This document shows, piece after piece, positions 21,641 through 33,414 of a stretch of DNA of 64,000 nt. Source of the DNA: Chamaelirium japonicum (Eukaryota; Streptophyta; Magnoliopsida; Liliales; Melanthiaceae); contig OX393549.1 of assembly GCA_947650365.1 (NCBI GenBank), positions 33,279,126 to 33,343,125 on the forward strand, written 5' to 3'. Both the position numbers and the translations under genes were made by a program. Under the pieces are notes generated by a model. That model had not been told where the DNA came from, ran no database searches, and was given only the letters and a program-made list of their open reading frames with translations. How positions within the stretch are numbered: position 1 is the first letter of the stretch; every line of letters starts with the position of its first letter.

Positions 21641-22060
21641 CATTCTACCCTTACATGCAGTTGTACAGGGATATCACATGAAGAGTAATATTTTGATAAT
21701 AAAGAGTTGCATTTCTTTGAAATCACATTTCATTATAGGTGTTACAATAATCTGCAAATGTTACTATTTGCTACAGTACTTTGCCTATTATTACTCTTTG
21801 CTGTAATGAAATCATTGTAGTAGTCACTGTATCTGCTACAGTGAAATCATTATAGCAAAGAGTAAAATTATGTAAAGTACTGCTTTATAAAGTATTGTAG
21901 CTAAAGAGTAACATTTGCAAATCATTAATTTTTACTACAGTGAAATCATTGTAGCAGTCATTGTATCGGTTATAGTGAAATCATTATAGTAAATAGTAAC
22001 ATTTTGCAAAGTAATGTAGCTATAAAGAAACATTTGTAGATTGTTACTCTTTGATGTGAT
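21640..22060. repeat. CTACAGTG palindrome cluster, copy 1
   Basis: Many short palindromic units of the type CTACAGTGAAATCATTGTAG are spaced irregularly and separated by AGAGTAAC-like words. The same motif clusters at 32770-33000 and 34620-34860, so this is a dispersed foldback family. Confidence 0.6.
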
Positions 22061-22210
22061 TTTAGGATCAAAAACAATTTTGTCATTTAAAGGGGAGAAA
22101 AAAAGTCAATGAGGATCTTGCTGTTAAATATATTGTTTCAAAATAGATCGGGTACAAAATCATCTTGTTGTCTGTCATTTTCACCAAACGTATCTCCCGT
22201 CAGAGATCTA

Positions 22211-22230
22211 CCCCCCCCCCCCCCCCCCCC
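22211..22230 (+). repeat. Poly-C run (20 nt)
   Basis: An uninterrupted run of 20 C outside any recognised element. Confidence 0.9.
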
Positions 22231-22999
22231 TCGCCCTTTTTTTTTTAACGAACATCACAAACTAAACACTACAAAACACAACGGTCTAAACATAAACAAA
22301 CTTTTTTTAATTAAGTTTTTATTTTTTTTGGCATTGAACATAAACAAACTTCAAAAGATGTAAAAGAAAAGACAGGTTTTGATCCAGGCGAACCTGGCAC
22401 CAATCCCGGTCCTTATTTAAATAACAAATTTTTTTAGAAAAGCATACAAAATAATATATTTATAAAAAATGGTACAAAACCGTAAGATTTGCTGGAAAAG
22501 GTTTTACCCGCTATATAATAGGCGGGCCAATTTTTTTTTTTGTACCCCGCTTATTGTACAGGAGGGTAGTTTTTCTTTTTTTGAAAAAAATTTTGCCTGT
22601 TGTATAGGTGGGTTCGATTGATTTGCATTTTTTTATTTGCCCGCATGTTGTATAAGCGGGTTTGTTTTCTTTTTTTTTTAAAAAAAAAATACCTACCTAT
22701 TATACAGGCGGGAATTTTAAAAATTTAAATTTACACCACCTTTACAACATGCGGGTTATTTTAAAATTTAAATTTGAATTTCGGCCCATATTTGGAATAG
22801 ACGGGCAATTCCCTATATATAGGGGTGTGGGGTGGTTTTTTTTGTGTTTGTTGTGGAGAGTTGACTGTGAGGAAGGAGTGTGGTGAGGTTTTGAATTTGA
22901 GGTGGGTAGTTAGTCGTGAAAGTAGTGTGGAATGTGATGAGGTTTTGAATGGAGTGAGGGAGCTTGATTACTTGTGGGAGATAGATAGTAGTCAGGGTA

Positions 23000-23165
23000 T
23001 GTGGGCTTAGTGCACGACGAGAGGCGATATCACGACGAGTTAACGCACGGAGAGAGGCGGTACCATGACAAGTTGACGCACGGCGAGAGACGATATCATG
23101 ACGAGTCGTCGCACGGTGAGAGGCGGACGTATACCACAGCAAGAGGTGGTACCACTGCGAGCCGA
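23000..23165 (+). repeat. Short tandem array (unit about 33 bp) inside the MULE
   Basis: Five imperfect units of the form ACGCACGG then GAGAGGCG then ATATCATGACGAG. Open frames on both strands here are repeat artefacts. Confidence 0.75.
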
Positions 23166-23929
23166 TTCAACATAAACATGTTTTTCTGAATCAAGCATCT
23201 TCTTAACATGCATTAAATTGTACGTGCTTGGAGGTAGTGATGATATTTTGGATCCCTACCCTACCCTAGTAAGGAAATGAAGGGCTCTCTCCTCGGGTAT
23301 ATCGGGGTTTAATCTTCTTTTGAAATCTATTACATGTTATATATGAATAAGAGTCTGTCTCCATAAATTTACGGTGGAGTATAGAGTGATAGGAGAGCTA
23401 GCTGTCTAGCTAGGTTTCTTTATATTTGATGCATTGAATACTTGTACAATATGGTGTACATATAAAACTCACTTTCTAACATTATATGAGGTTATTGGGA
23501 GTATTAGAGATTGTAGGCTTTCACATTAAAGGAAAGGTTTTCAAAATTCTTATATCTCTTTTATTTCCAAAAAATTTTAAAAAAATATATAAAAAATAAT
23601 AAAAATTATCGGCAAACAACCATCTTTAAATCCTTCCACACATAATTTAAAATAAATAATTTTAAAAAAAAATCTATTGTTATCATTAACCGAAATAAAT
23701 GCAAAACTACCGTGATTAATTTCAACAAGAGTTTTACACTAATGGTCTAAATTACGATATGCATCTATCTCACAATCATATATTACTTTATTAGTCTTTT
23801 CTCGGGCTTTTTATGCCTACGAGTATGATATAACAACACCATACTCTTGAAACATGTATTTTATTTTATGGTTTGGTGTATAATACTGATTATTAGCTAA
23901 TTTATTCTTAATTTTAGATTTTATCTATT

Positions 23930-24646
23930 TAGGTGATGAATGAAGATGACTTTTCAAACCTAATATGTTAGTACATGAATGTGAAGAGTTAAACATAGCA
24001 ACATTAAAAAATTCATAATTACCTATTCACTTTGTATAAATACGCAAAGTACATCCATCTACATCACATTTTACAATAAGTTTATTATTATTATTAACTT
24101 CGTACCTTAACGCAAAATTAACTTTAAAAGTTAAATCTTACATGAAATGTCTAAAATCAGATTTATTTTTATAAGTTTTTTTTTAAAATACATAGTACTC
24201 ACATTCTCAGTTGATAAATCAAAATCAGTATCACTAGCTTCTAACGATATATCACTATCTTGTAATACAACGTTAGTATGTTCTACATTATCATGCTCTT
24301 GAGGAGGGATTATCGAAAAATTATATTCCTTATTTTGAGAAAATAACGATGAGCTAGGCTCATAATGATAAAAATTAGTTGGTTGGTAACTATTATAATT
24401 ATCTATAATATTAGTTTATGGATATTTAATAAAAAATTCAATATTGTCGGAAGCGGCTAGTGCAGATTGCATGACAAAATACCATATATTATTATCATGT
24501 ATTTTTACTAAACAATAATTATTCTTACTAATTTTATAAATTGTCATTAATAAGAAGCCGGGAGGGAGACCACATACGGAAGCGACGAGGCAGCGTACTA
24601 TCAAGTCCAAGTGCGACGATCCTAGCGTTCTCTCTATATACGTCAT
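23930..24646 (-). pseudogene. mudrA-like transposase N-terminal remnant
   Basis: Minus-strand frames give three joined-looking pieces. 24646-24416 begins with an ATG. 24400-24190 is acidic (runs such as Leu-Glu-Ala-Ser-Asp-Thr-Asp-Phe-Asp). 24130-23930 contains Lys-Cys-Asp-Val-Asp-Gly-Cys-Thr-Leu-Arg-Ile-Tyr and, after a stop, Phe-Asn-Ser-Ser-His-Ser-Cys. That Cys...Cys...His-x-Cys pattern is the MuDR/FAR1-type DNA-binding domain found at the N-terminus of plant MULE transposases. The catalytic DDE region was not found, and stops interrupt the frame. Confidence 0.65.
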
Positions 24647-24920
24647 TTCTTCAATATAGTCGCCGTATCGATAAACTATCGGAATTCGAGATCCTATAGA
24701 AGAAACGAGAGTAGACTAGCTACTGCAATGAGAATGATAATATATATGAGATAGAACAAATAAGCTATATGTTTTAATGAGAACGAAAGTGGGAGAGAGA
24801 AAACATCGCTAGGACTCCGTTGGAGATACTCTGGAAGAAAAAAAAACGCCGCACGGACTTGGTTGAAAAAGCTCTGAGAGAATGAAAAAGCCGCTCAGAC
24901 TCGTTTAGAGATGCTCCGAC

Positions 24921-24924
<4 letters not shown>

Positions 24925-24984
<60 letters not shown>
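24925..24984 (+). repeat. GA microsatellite in the MULE
   Basis: About 30 GA units near the right arm of the Mutator-like element. Confidence 0.95.
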
Positions 24985-24991
<7 letters not shown>

Positions 24992-25681
24992 AAGTAAAAG
25001 GGAGAGAGTATATAGACAGCCTTTACATATAAAAAGATCCCTTGCTAGCCGTTTGAAACTACCGTTGGAAAATATAACCGTTGGTTTGTTTTTTGTTGGG
25101 GCGTGCATCAAACAACCATTAAATTACGAATCGTCCGTTGTAACTACAAGTTAAACAAGCGATCAAAAAAATAATTAAAAATAGCTTACTCGTCTATACA
25201 ACAGGCAGCCTAAATAAAAAAATTGAAATAAAAAAACCAACTTGTCTATACAACAAGTGGTTTAAAGTTTAAAATTTAATTTGTTAAATTCCCGCCTGTA
25301 CAACAAGTGGGTAAATAAAAATACCACCCGCATGTAGAACTGGCGAAATTTTTTTTTTTATAGAAATTTACCTGCCTGTACAACAGGCGAGGAAAAAAAA
25401 GGATTTTCTATTATAGACGAGTAAGACCTTTTTCACCGAATACTATGTCTTTGTACCCTTTTTATAAATATATTATTTTTTATAATTTTTCAAAATAATT
25501 GTTGTTTAAATAATGTCCATTGGTCTATGGGTTGGTCCCAAATCCAACATTTTGGACATGGTGCCCATCACATCCTTCCGTTTTAGACATCGGGACTAGG
25601 TGCAACGGACGGCTGTGATCATGCCATGTCAGTATGGTTGAAAAGGCTTGGCAGAAGGTATTGAGTAAGATTTGGTTTGAC

Positions 25682-26328
25682 TAGGGGTGGCAATGACTCC
25701 AAAAACCCAACCCGAAATATCGGATATATGGTGCCTGGTGAATTCAGTAACCAGGCACGGCCAGAGGATTAATAGGGGTTATGAAGGAAAGTGTATATTT
25801 CAAACAAAAAAAAAAACCATCGGATATATGGTAATAGATTTTGCACCCGAAATAAGATTTGGGTAGGTTATTTATATAAAAACTCTATCCGATTAACTTT
25901 CGAGTATAGATATAGGTACCTCAATATGCATACCCGAAACCCAAAACCCAATTGGCCCCTCAAACTTGTGTATACTTAGATAATACAGGTCAACTCCAAA
26001 CTCATTGTCATACACCCAAATTCTAACCTAACTCACATCCCTGCCAAAACTTATACTTAATTAAAATCAGTGTAATAAGAAATCACAATAGCTTCTTAAA
26101 TTGCATTTTGGTACATTGATTCTTTTCCCTCAAGCAATTGCATATATGATGGAAAAAAAGAGACAAAACTATACCCCATTCACACCCAAAACCCGAGTAC
26201 GTACGAATGGGTATGGGTCGGGTATGGATCTTATTCTACCAAAATGGGTATGGGTTGGATATGGACCCTGCCACACCCAAATGGGTATGGGTAGGGTCCA
26301 ACCCAAACCCTACCGATTGCCACCCCTA
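25682..26328. mobile_element. hAT-like non-autonomous element with degenerate interior
   Basis: Ends TAGGGGTGGCAAT and ATTGCCACCCCTA are perfect 13 bp inverted repeats. GGTTTGAC (25674-25681) and GGTTTGAA (26329-26336) flank it, an 8 bp duplication with one mismatch, which is the hAT signature. The interior is rich in AACCC/GGGTA words. A younger retroposon insertion lies within it (25732-25818). Confidence 0.85.
25732..25818 (+). mobile_element. Short poly-A retroposon inserted in the hAT-like element
   Basis: 87 bp ending in an A11 tract plus CC, bounded by a 13 bp direct repeat ATCGGATATATGG (25719-25731 and 25819-25831). Length and tail indicate target-primed reverse transcription, so it is a 5'-truncated LINE end or a SINE. 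I could not assign the family. Confidence 0.75.
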
Positions 26329-26351
26329 GGTTTGAAGTCCTTATCAATCTT

Positions 26352-26572
26352 GCCCCGAAGACCACCACTGCTTTGGGAAGTTGGTAGTGGTACCGCTCTA
26401 TGTAAGCACTTACTTGGGTTCGATGCCTGTCTTCCACATAGTTTTTGCAGATGTTTCCCTTAGGCCAGGTGGGCCTTCCCGATCATGCGATGACTTCTGG
26501 GGCCCGGTACAGCCCTCCCTTGCTCAGTGTGGTCTAGCTCGGACCCCACTATGTACCAAAAAAAAAAAAAAA
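26352..26572 (+). mobile_element. SINE-like tRNA-derived retroposon
   Basis: A tRNA-like head contains a pol III B-box-like GGTTCGATGCC (about 26416) and a plausible A-box region about 45-50 bp before it. The sequence ends in A15 (26558-26572). No clear target duplication was found. Confidence 0.5.
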
Positions 26573-27047
26573 CTAGACGCCAATCACTAGCATCCAATCC
26601 GGTTGTCCGTTCACCCAAATTGGGGTGACGGGATTATGACTATTTTGATGGTGGATATTTTTTAATCATGGATCCTTCAGGTTATGTGCTATTATCTCTT
26701 GTGGTAGTTAAAGTTAAAATGTGCTATGTTTCATTTAATTTTTTTTTATGAAGAATGTATCCTTCACTTGACAAATTACATGGGTTCTGTTTATGTGTCG
26801 ATCGGACACAAAACCGGCTTGACCAGTTTATTAAACGGGTTAAATGGATTAGGTCATATTACCGGTTTATCAATCAGGTCAGGTTTGGATTTAAGATCTT
26901 GACCCGTTTGTTAAATGGGTCGGGTTGAATGTTTTGAATGACTTTGCACCTATGTTTTAACCAGACCCGACCCAACTCACTATCATCCCTGCCAAAAATG
27001 TAATTTGCTTAAGTACCTCACCCAATCACCACCACCCACCCATTTTA

Positions 27048-27758
27048 TGTTGGCGCGGAACACCTCAGACGAGGTCTCGATCCGCCGCCTTACGCTCGCG
27101 GAAGCAAGTTTTGGATCTCCGACGATCCGAAGAAATGATCGAATCCTCCAAGAACGAACAATTTACAGAGAAAAGACAGAGCAAAGAAAACAATCCATGA
27201 CACAAGAGAATTTGTTCACGCAGTTTGAAAATCCCTATCTCTGCGGGTGTCGGTCACCGCCCTTGAAGCAATGGAATTAGAACTTGAAGATTTACAACCA
27301 TGTTTTTCTCCCTCGTTCCACTGGATCTCAAGGAGATGAATCTCCTTTTAAGATCCCAATCTTCCTCGTCTCTCAAACGCAAGCGAGAAGCACGGAGAAA
27401 GACCCTAAAATGAGCCGTCAACACAATGATAACGTCTTACAAAAGCTAGGGTTAAAACCCTATTTAAAGCCCTCTCAAACCGTGCGTCCGCGAGTCCAAC
27501 TCACGACGAAACATGCCTTGCCCTCAGTAGGCGCCAACCCTGGCCATCGACAAAAAAACACCGAATTTTGGGCCCCCAGAGCGCCACCAACCTGAAGATT
27601 GGCGCCCTAGGCGCCAACCCGAGAGGGTGACGCCCTCAGGAAACCGGGCACCACACGCATGGCGCCCGGGCCCGGGTCAGTCGATGGGCACGCTCAGGGT
27701 CTGCTCCGAGTCCTCCTTGCGCTCTCCATCTTCGCCGAAACTGAGCCAAACTCCAACA
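27048..27758 (-). repeat. Solo LTR (711 bp)
   Basis: Termini TGTTGG and CCAACA, flanked by TTTTA (27043-27047) and TTTCA (27759-27763). On the minus strand a TTTAAATAG promoter-like sequence lies at about 27460. There is no primer site, interior or second LTR next to it. This is what recombination between two LTRs leaves behind. Confidence 0.7.
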
Positions 27759-27879
27759 TTTCACATTTCCAGCCAGTTGTGCTGAAAGGAAGAAAAATCA
27801 GAAACCTACTTCATTAGGAAATTGTTATTGTTTTCTTATGTTTAGGTTGCTTGACTCTATGTTTCTTACTTTTAGGATG

Positions 27880-27888
27880 TTCTGACCT

Positions 27889-27977
<89 letters not shown>

Positions 27978-28075
27978 CCTTGTATATTGATTATATTACA
28001 TATGACTACCTCTTCTTATATAGGGAGAGAACACACACCCACACCGTTACAATATGATTAAACCTAACAAGTTCA
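27880..28075 (-). repeat. N1-type LTR fragment with GA/CT microsatellite
   Basis: Read on the minus strand, GTGTTCTCTCCCTATATAAG, a GTAATAT block and CAATATACAA precede a CT microsatellite (27974-27892). This is the same order as in the LTRs at 18423-18637 and 20035-20301. Confidence 0.6.
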
Positions 28076-28386
28076 ATGCATGTTCATAATGAAATGCCCT
28101 CACTATCACTAGGAAAAATAATTCATTACCTTTGGAACTCGAGAGACCTATTTTCATGCCTTTTGTTCCAACTCTACAGATAAGCAGAATCCAAAGCCTA
28201 CAAATCAGAAAAAGAAAAAAAACCCTAGGAATTTGTTTTGTTCACTCCTCATTTGATTTGAGCTCACTTCTTTTGGACATTAATGAGGTTCCAATTTGGA
28301 GGAATATAAAAGGAAAGGAAAGAAGTTGTAGCCCCTAATAATTCATCCCATTTATCTAACTCTCATCCTCTCACTTGAGAAAGCAA

Positions 28387-28629
28387 GGGGGTGTTTGGCA
28401 TAAGGAAGAATTGTTCTGCTTAAACCTCATCCAGAAGAGGGTAATCCCGTCAATTACTATTTCTAATGTAATTCAATGGTTAAATGTTCCTGTTAGCATA
28501 GAAACACACGGAGTGATATATTATCGTTCCCAAATCCTTCATTCCACTGGAACAAATATTATCCGTTACTTTAAAATATGGAACAAGAAATAGAAACGGA
28601 TAGTTTCGGAATGATGCCTAACATCCCCC
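28387..28629. mobile_element. MITE with GGGGGTGTTTGGCAT ends
   Basis: Terminal inverted repeats GGGGGTGTTTGGCAT and ATGCCTAACATCCCCC, about 243 bp, AT-rich interior, no coding capacity. The end sequence resembles MITEs of the hAT or PIF type; the target duplication is not clear. Confidence 0.6.
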
Positions 28630-29064
28630 AAGAGTCTCTTATAGAGAAAGAACAAGGGAGTAGGAGATTGAAGGATCATGGAGTCCATCAAAAGGATATT
28701 CAATTCTATGTTCATGAGCATTAAATCCATCTATCTGGTCTCATCCTCTTGGTGTTCCCTTTAGTAAGAGAGTTTCAACCTCTTCCACTTGTTGCTACCC
28801 ACCATTGGTGATGTTTCATTGATGTAAGAAAACCTCTAGTATTATCTAGAAAGAAAGAAAAAAATTAATCCCACCATCTTACATAGTGGAGAGCATTTAA
28901 AGTTTGTTCAATGGGTTTTCACTTCATCTTGGAGGATTTTCACATAAATCTTGTTATACTTTGGTTTGTTGGTTTGGATCGTCTTTGTAGTGTAGTTATT
29001 GTACTTGCATCTCTCTTGTTTTCCATTTGCTTAAACAAAGAAGGAAAAATATAAAAATTTTTCC

Positions 29065-30165
29065 CAATAAAATAGTATCAGAGCAAGGTTGTGCTTACAA
29101 CGCATTCGACAAAAATCTTGTGCCAGATATGGAGGTGAATACAAATAGAATGATAAGCCTTAATGAAGAGAATTGATTGCTTTGGAAGGGTAAGATGCAA
29201 GATCTTCTCTATGTCAAAGATATGTATGACCCTATCGAGGGTGATGGCGCCAAACCAAATGACAAGTCCGATGAATATTGAAAAATATTGAACCGGCAAG
29301 TTGTTGGGTACATTCGGTATAATGGTTGGACGGTTGTATAACATATGTAGCGATTGAGGCTTTAACATCCTCACTTTGGACAAAGTTGGAGGACTTGTAT
29401 GAAAAAAAACCCACTGACAATAAAGTCTTTTTGATTAGGAGTGGCATGTCAACATGCAATTCAAGGAGGGCACATCAATTATGTAGCACTTGAATGAGAT
29501 AGATAGCATTGTAAATCAACTCTCCACAATGAAGATGGTGTTAGTTGATGAACTTTAAGCATTATATTTTTTTTTAAGTTCATTACAAGAAAGTCGGGAG
29601 ACATTGGTGGTTTCTCTTAGCAACTCGACATCGAATGAGGTAGTGGTCAAAATTCCAAGAACATGTAAGTTGCTCTAAGTTTACAAGCAAGTCGAAACCT
29701 AAAAACGATATAAAATGCTATAACTATGGTATGAAGTGCCACATACCCAAAAGTTCAAAAAAGAGCAAAAAGAAGGAAAGAGTCAAACAAAAGTTGATGA
29801 TAAGGAAAGTATGTTGACTCTTAGGGGTCGTTTGGCTCCTGTGTTTTTAGCCTATAGTTCCGTAAACACGTGCAAACAGTTTAGGGTTGTTTGGTTAATG
29901 GGACGTGATGTGTGTAAATAGATGCATACTTGCCTAATTTGTATAACTTTTGCACATAAAACTGTGCAAATAAAATTTCACCTAAACACATGAAATTTTT
30001 ATTGCACATGTCTATTGTGCAAGCAGATGTATACACATCACTTGCACGGTAACCAAACGACCCCTTAAAGGTGATGTGAGTCTTGTGCACACTTATGGTA
30101 TTGAATACACTGTTGTTGCATCTTCTACACATAGTACCGATTGGGTTGTTGACACAGGAGAACAA
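29065..30165 (+). pseudogene. Ty1/copia gag-protease remnant
   Basis: A primer-type site GTATCAGAGC (29069-29078) is followed by a decayed copia gag: from about 29130 the frame reads Leu-Trp-Lys-Gly-Lys-Met-Gln-Asp-Leu-Leu, with stops. A zinc-knuckle-like Cys-x2-x5-Cys-His stretch lies at about 29716-29750. After a MITE insertion (29824-30064) the sequence resumes and ends with Asp-Trp-Val-Val-Asp-Thr-Gly, the copia protease active site (about 30136-30157). RT and integrase are absent. Confidence 0.75.
29824..30064. mobile_element. Tourist-like (PIF/Harbinger) MITE
   Basis: Ends GGGGTCGTTTGG and CCAAACGACCCC form inverted repeats, flanked by TTA on both sides (29821-29823 and 30065-30067). 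The TTA target and GGGxxCGTTTGG end are typical of Tourist elements. It splits a copia gag-protease remnant. Confidence 0.85.
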
Positions 30166-30189
30166 GGGTTATTTTAAAATTGTTGGAAG

Positions 30190-30960
30190 GAGAGTTATTT
30201 GTGTTGAAACCAATTTGGACATGTTAACGGACAATTGGCTAGCGACCCCCCTTGCACTTTAGAACGCTGACGTTGATAAGACTTAGTGACTTGTGAGCTG
30301 GTAATGTCACCATGGGATGATTCGGTTACCCTGGTGCGTACAATTTTAGCTAGAACATGGGCTCCTGGTGTCACCTTAGCGAAGACGATTACATAAGTAT
30401 GTGGGCACGATTGCAAAGTAATAATCACTTTTCTTGCCACCTTAGCTATGGCAGTTGTAAGGAGTTGTAGTTAACTGTTTGACCGCATGTACCTATAAAT
30501 AGAGATCTCCTCCAGATCAGGTACGCTCTCAAACACCAGAAATTTTCTCCAAGTTTTTTGGTTCTTGAGAGAGACCATTGACTTGAGCCTTAGATGAGGG
30601 AACCGGAAGATCAATCTCCAGGTGTTCCTTTGTGTGTTTTGTGCAAATCGACGGCCAGAAAACTCGTGTTGATCTTCGACCCCTCTACAATAATATTCCC
30701 TTTCTACAAAATTTTCTATATAACATTTCTCTATATATAATATATTATCTCTATATAACATTCTCTCTACGATATTCTCTCTCTATAGCATTTTCTATCT
30801 CGATAATATTATTTTATGTTTTATTTTATCTGCCTATTATCTCTCTCTATAATATTTTGCTCTATATATTTTCTCCCTCTACAACAATTTATCCATCCAT
30901 AATATTTTTCCCTCTCTACTATATTTTTTCTCTCTACAACATTCTCTATATAGGAACAAG
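30190..30960 (+). repeat. LTR-like promoter sequence with AT/CT-rich tail
   Basis: CTATAAATAG at about 30492 is followed by a leader with CTCAAACACCAGAAATT-like and CTTTGTGTGTTTTG-like blocks that resemble the R/U5 of a Ty3 LTR. From 30690 to 30955 there is a CTCTATATAACATT-type degenerate repeat. No partner LTR was identified. Confidence 0.4.
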
Positions 30961-30971
30961 GGGGGTTCTAT

Positions 30972-31652
30972 TCATGGCGCCGCAGCCCTGGAAACCGGAG
31001 TGACATTACAATTATTAAATTGTCTCATCTCTGAAGACACCAGAGACGAAATACAATCAAGAATAGAAAAGGAAGAGAAATCGACCCGCTCCCTGAAAGC
31101 ATACTGAGCTAAGGCATCAGCACAACTGTTCTGGTCCCTCTTGACATGGAAAAATTGGCACACCGAGAAAGAACGAGAGATAATTCTGCAGTCAGATACG
31201 ATGTTCTGTATTTTCCATAGTGGAAAGATATCTCCATCCGACAGGATGTCGATGAGGACTTGATTGTCGCCTTCCACAGACACTGTGGAGGCATCAAGTT
31301 TGCAGAGGGCTTGCAACCCAACAAGGATGGTGCGAGCTTCAATCTCGAGCACCTCGCAGGCCTTGAAGATGGCCCCTTCAGAGTACACATGGACCCCATC
31401 ACTGTTACGATTGATAACACCGATGGCTGACAACGATTCACCTATCGCTCCATCCACATTAACTTTCATCGTTCCAATATCCGGCGGCAACCAATGAAAA
31501 GGATGAGGTGCCGGACCCCTGAGGAGGCCAAAAGAGAAATCCCTAAAGAGGAAGTTAGAAGTCATGATAACTAGATCTGGTCTTGGCCTTACTCGATCAA
31601 AAATCCATTGGTTCATTGCCTTCCAGATGTTTCCAGAGTATGATAGTTGCAT
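30972..31652 (-). pseudogene. LINE-type RNase H (RVT_3) fragment
   Basis: An open frame of about 226 residues. It carries a plant RNase H-like fold with the expected acidic set: Asp in Val-Asp-Gly-Ala, Glu in Glu-Ile-Glu-Ala-Arg, Asp in Glu-Gly-Asp-Asn-Gln, and Asp in Cys-Ala-Asp-Ala-Leu-Ala. This is the C-terminal domain of L1-type LINE ORF2 and of orphan host RNase H-like genes. It starts in a piece like the linker before that domain (Ile-Trp-Lys-Ala), and no reverse transcriptase lies upstream (above 31652). It is most likely a 5'-truncated LINE end, less likely a domesticated gene. Confidence 0.7.
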
Positions 31653-32689
31653 AGCTGAATGGAGTCACCTTAGATATCTATGGGGACAAAAGCAGGTTGA
31701 TCCATTGTTCCAAGGATCGTTGTCGCCCATCTGTGTGTAATTGCAGATGGATATATGCCCATCAAACGTTCACCATTAGAAGCGGAATAAATATTCATCA
31801 AAGTTCAAACACAATGTGACCACAACTTGTACTCAATGGATGATCCAATAGATAGATTCTAATCGGACCTATTCAATATTATATTATATTAAATATTTTT
31901 ATTTACTAAATGGTGGGATTTCAGGTTGGTCAGGTTGCCCGAAGCCTCTACCCAAGCCCAACTCAGATTGAGGCCGGTTGGGATTTTTCAACCCAAGACC
32001 AACCCATACAAGTAAAATCCCAACCCAAACCATTAAAATTCAGATTGGGCTAGGGTTGGCTCGCCCAAGTTGCAGCCCTAAACCCGACACATTTGGAAGG
32101 GATTTGAGCCTATACCACAAACATTACCTATGGGCTTGTACATATATTTTGGGTCCAAAAGCAAAACGGGCCAGGCCTATGCTTTATAGGTCCGGCCCGA
32201 ACCCGGCTCACTTCATTATTGGGGTCGGGTCAACTAGATAACATCCAATGTATTGAAGAGAATCTTGGAGTTTCTTATGGTCATTATTAGCATACAGCAC
32301 AATTTATAAAAATGTTGCATGTATATTTGTAGAGAAAGAAAAATAAGGTAACAAGCTTGATTATTGCCAAATACCTTTCACTGAAGAAAGTTGGTCATTA
32401 AAGGCTTTCTGGGCCACATCCAAATCATTGATACGGGCTTGGACTATATGCAACATGCCCAGACTTGGGCCAAATAAAAAATATGATCAGACACGGGCTC
32501 GATGAGTCTAGCCAAAGTTTAAATTTTTTCTTTTCTTTTCTCTTTTTTAAAGAAGGGGCTCGCAATGAGGACAACAAGAGAGGATTTTTTTTTTCGATTG
32601 GGGGGGGGGGGGGGTTGTGTTAACCTAAGGTCCTACTAACTACCCATTTAGTTTGATAAACCCATGGCTTAAGTTCGTTTAGCTTGAAC
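31653..32689. other. No gene; degenerate CGGGT/ACCCG-rich stretch
   Basis: 31920-32240 is rich in GGTTGGGxx/CCCAACCC words, like the interiors of the hAT-like elements at 25682 and 52476, but I found no ends. A run of 14-15 G lies at 32601-32615. The remainder is AT-rich. Confidence 0.4.
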
Positions 32690-33070
32690 CCCGTCCGTAA
32701 CTGACTCTTTTTTAAGTGTCCATTTTACTACTCCAGTATCAACTCGGTCAGTTATATTAAAAATTCAGTAATAGTGCCTATACAGTTATTGCTACGTTGA
32801 TTTCACTGTAGCAGTGACTTTAATTATGTTGCTACAATGATTTTACTGTAACAGCTATAATGATTTCAGCATAGCAACCAAATTGATACTTCAGAATTAC
32901 TGTAGCAGAGTAACAGTTTTGAGTATCTATTCGGTTGCTACAATAATTTCACTATAGTTGCTACAGTGAAATCACTGTAGCCATCACCGTACAAATACTA
33001 TTTATTCTCTGTTCCACGAGGGGTAATGAAAAGTGGCATTTTTTGTTATTTGATAGGGGTTGAAAAAGTC
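32690..33070. repeat. CTACAGTG palindrome cluster, copy 2
   Basis: Repeated GCTACAGTGAAATCACTGTAG-like words in both orientations, as at 21640-22060 and 34620-34870. Confidence 0.6.
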
Positions 33071-33414
33071 AACAAAGGTTTAATAAAAAAATTATCCTTT
33101 TTGGTAGGGGTTTGAGCTCAAGCGATCACATTGTTGAGACTGAAGCCTAAAAGCAAATCCAAAAATGGGTTTTCACTAAATCTCCCTTTTTTTTTTGGCA
33201 TGACTGGCCATGAGATTAGAGGACAGGGTACCAGAGCAAGGGCTCAAAGAGGTCCAGAGATTGAAACGGGGGGAGGCATCCATCATATGCTATTTATTAT
33301 TTCCATAATCCTATGAACATGACATTAACTGCCTGGATTTTCACACGCAAGCAAGGCGCAATGGCCTCAACGAAAAGTTCGCTCCATGGTGTCCATAACG
33401 GGAGTCGAACATGG

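Larger units (their letters stand above)
22408..25518 (-). mobile_element. Mutator-like element (MULE), decayed
   Basis: The two ends are long inverted repeats. The left end (GGTCCTTATTTAAATAACAA onward, 22408 to about 22800) matches the complement of the right end (25518 back to about 25190). Both arms contain several CCCGC...GTACAGGCGGG-type subterminal units. On the minus strand between them are pieces of a mudrA-like protein (see 23930-24646). At about 3.1 kb it is shorter than a full MULE. No clear 9 bp target duplication was found, so the exact ends may be off by a few bases. Confidence 0.75.
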
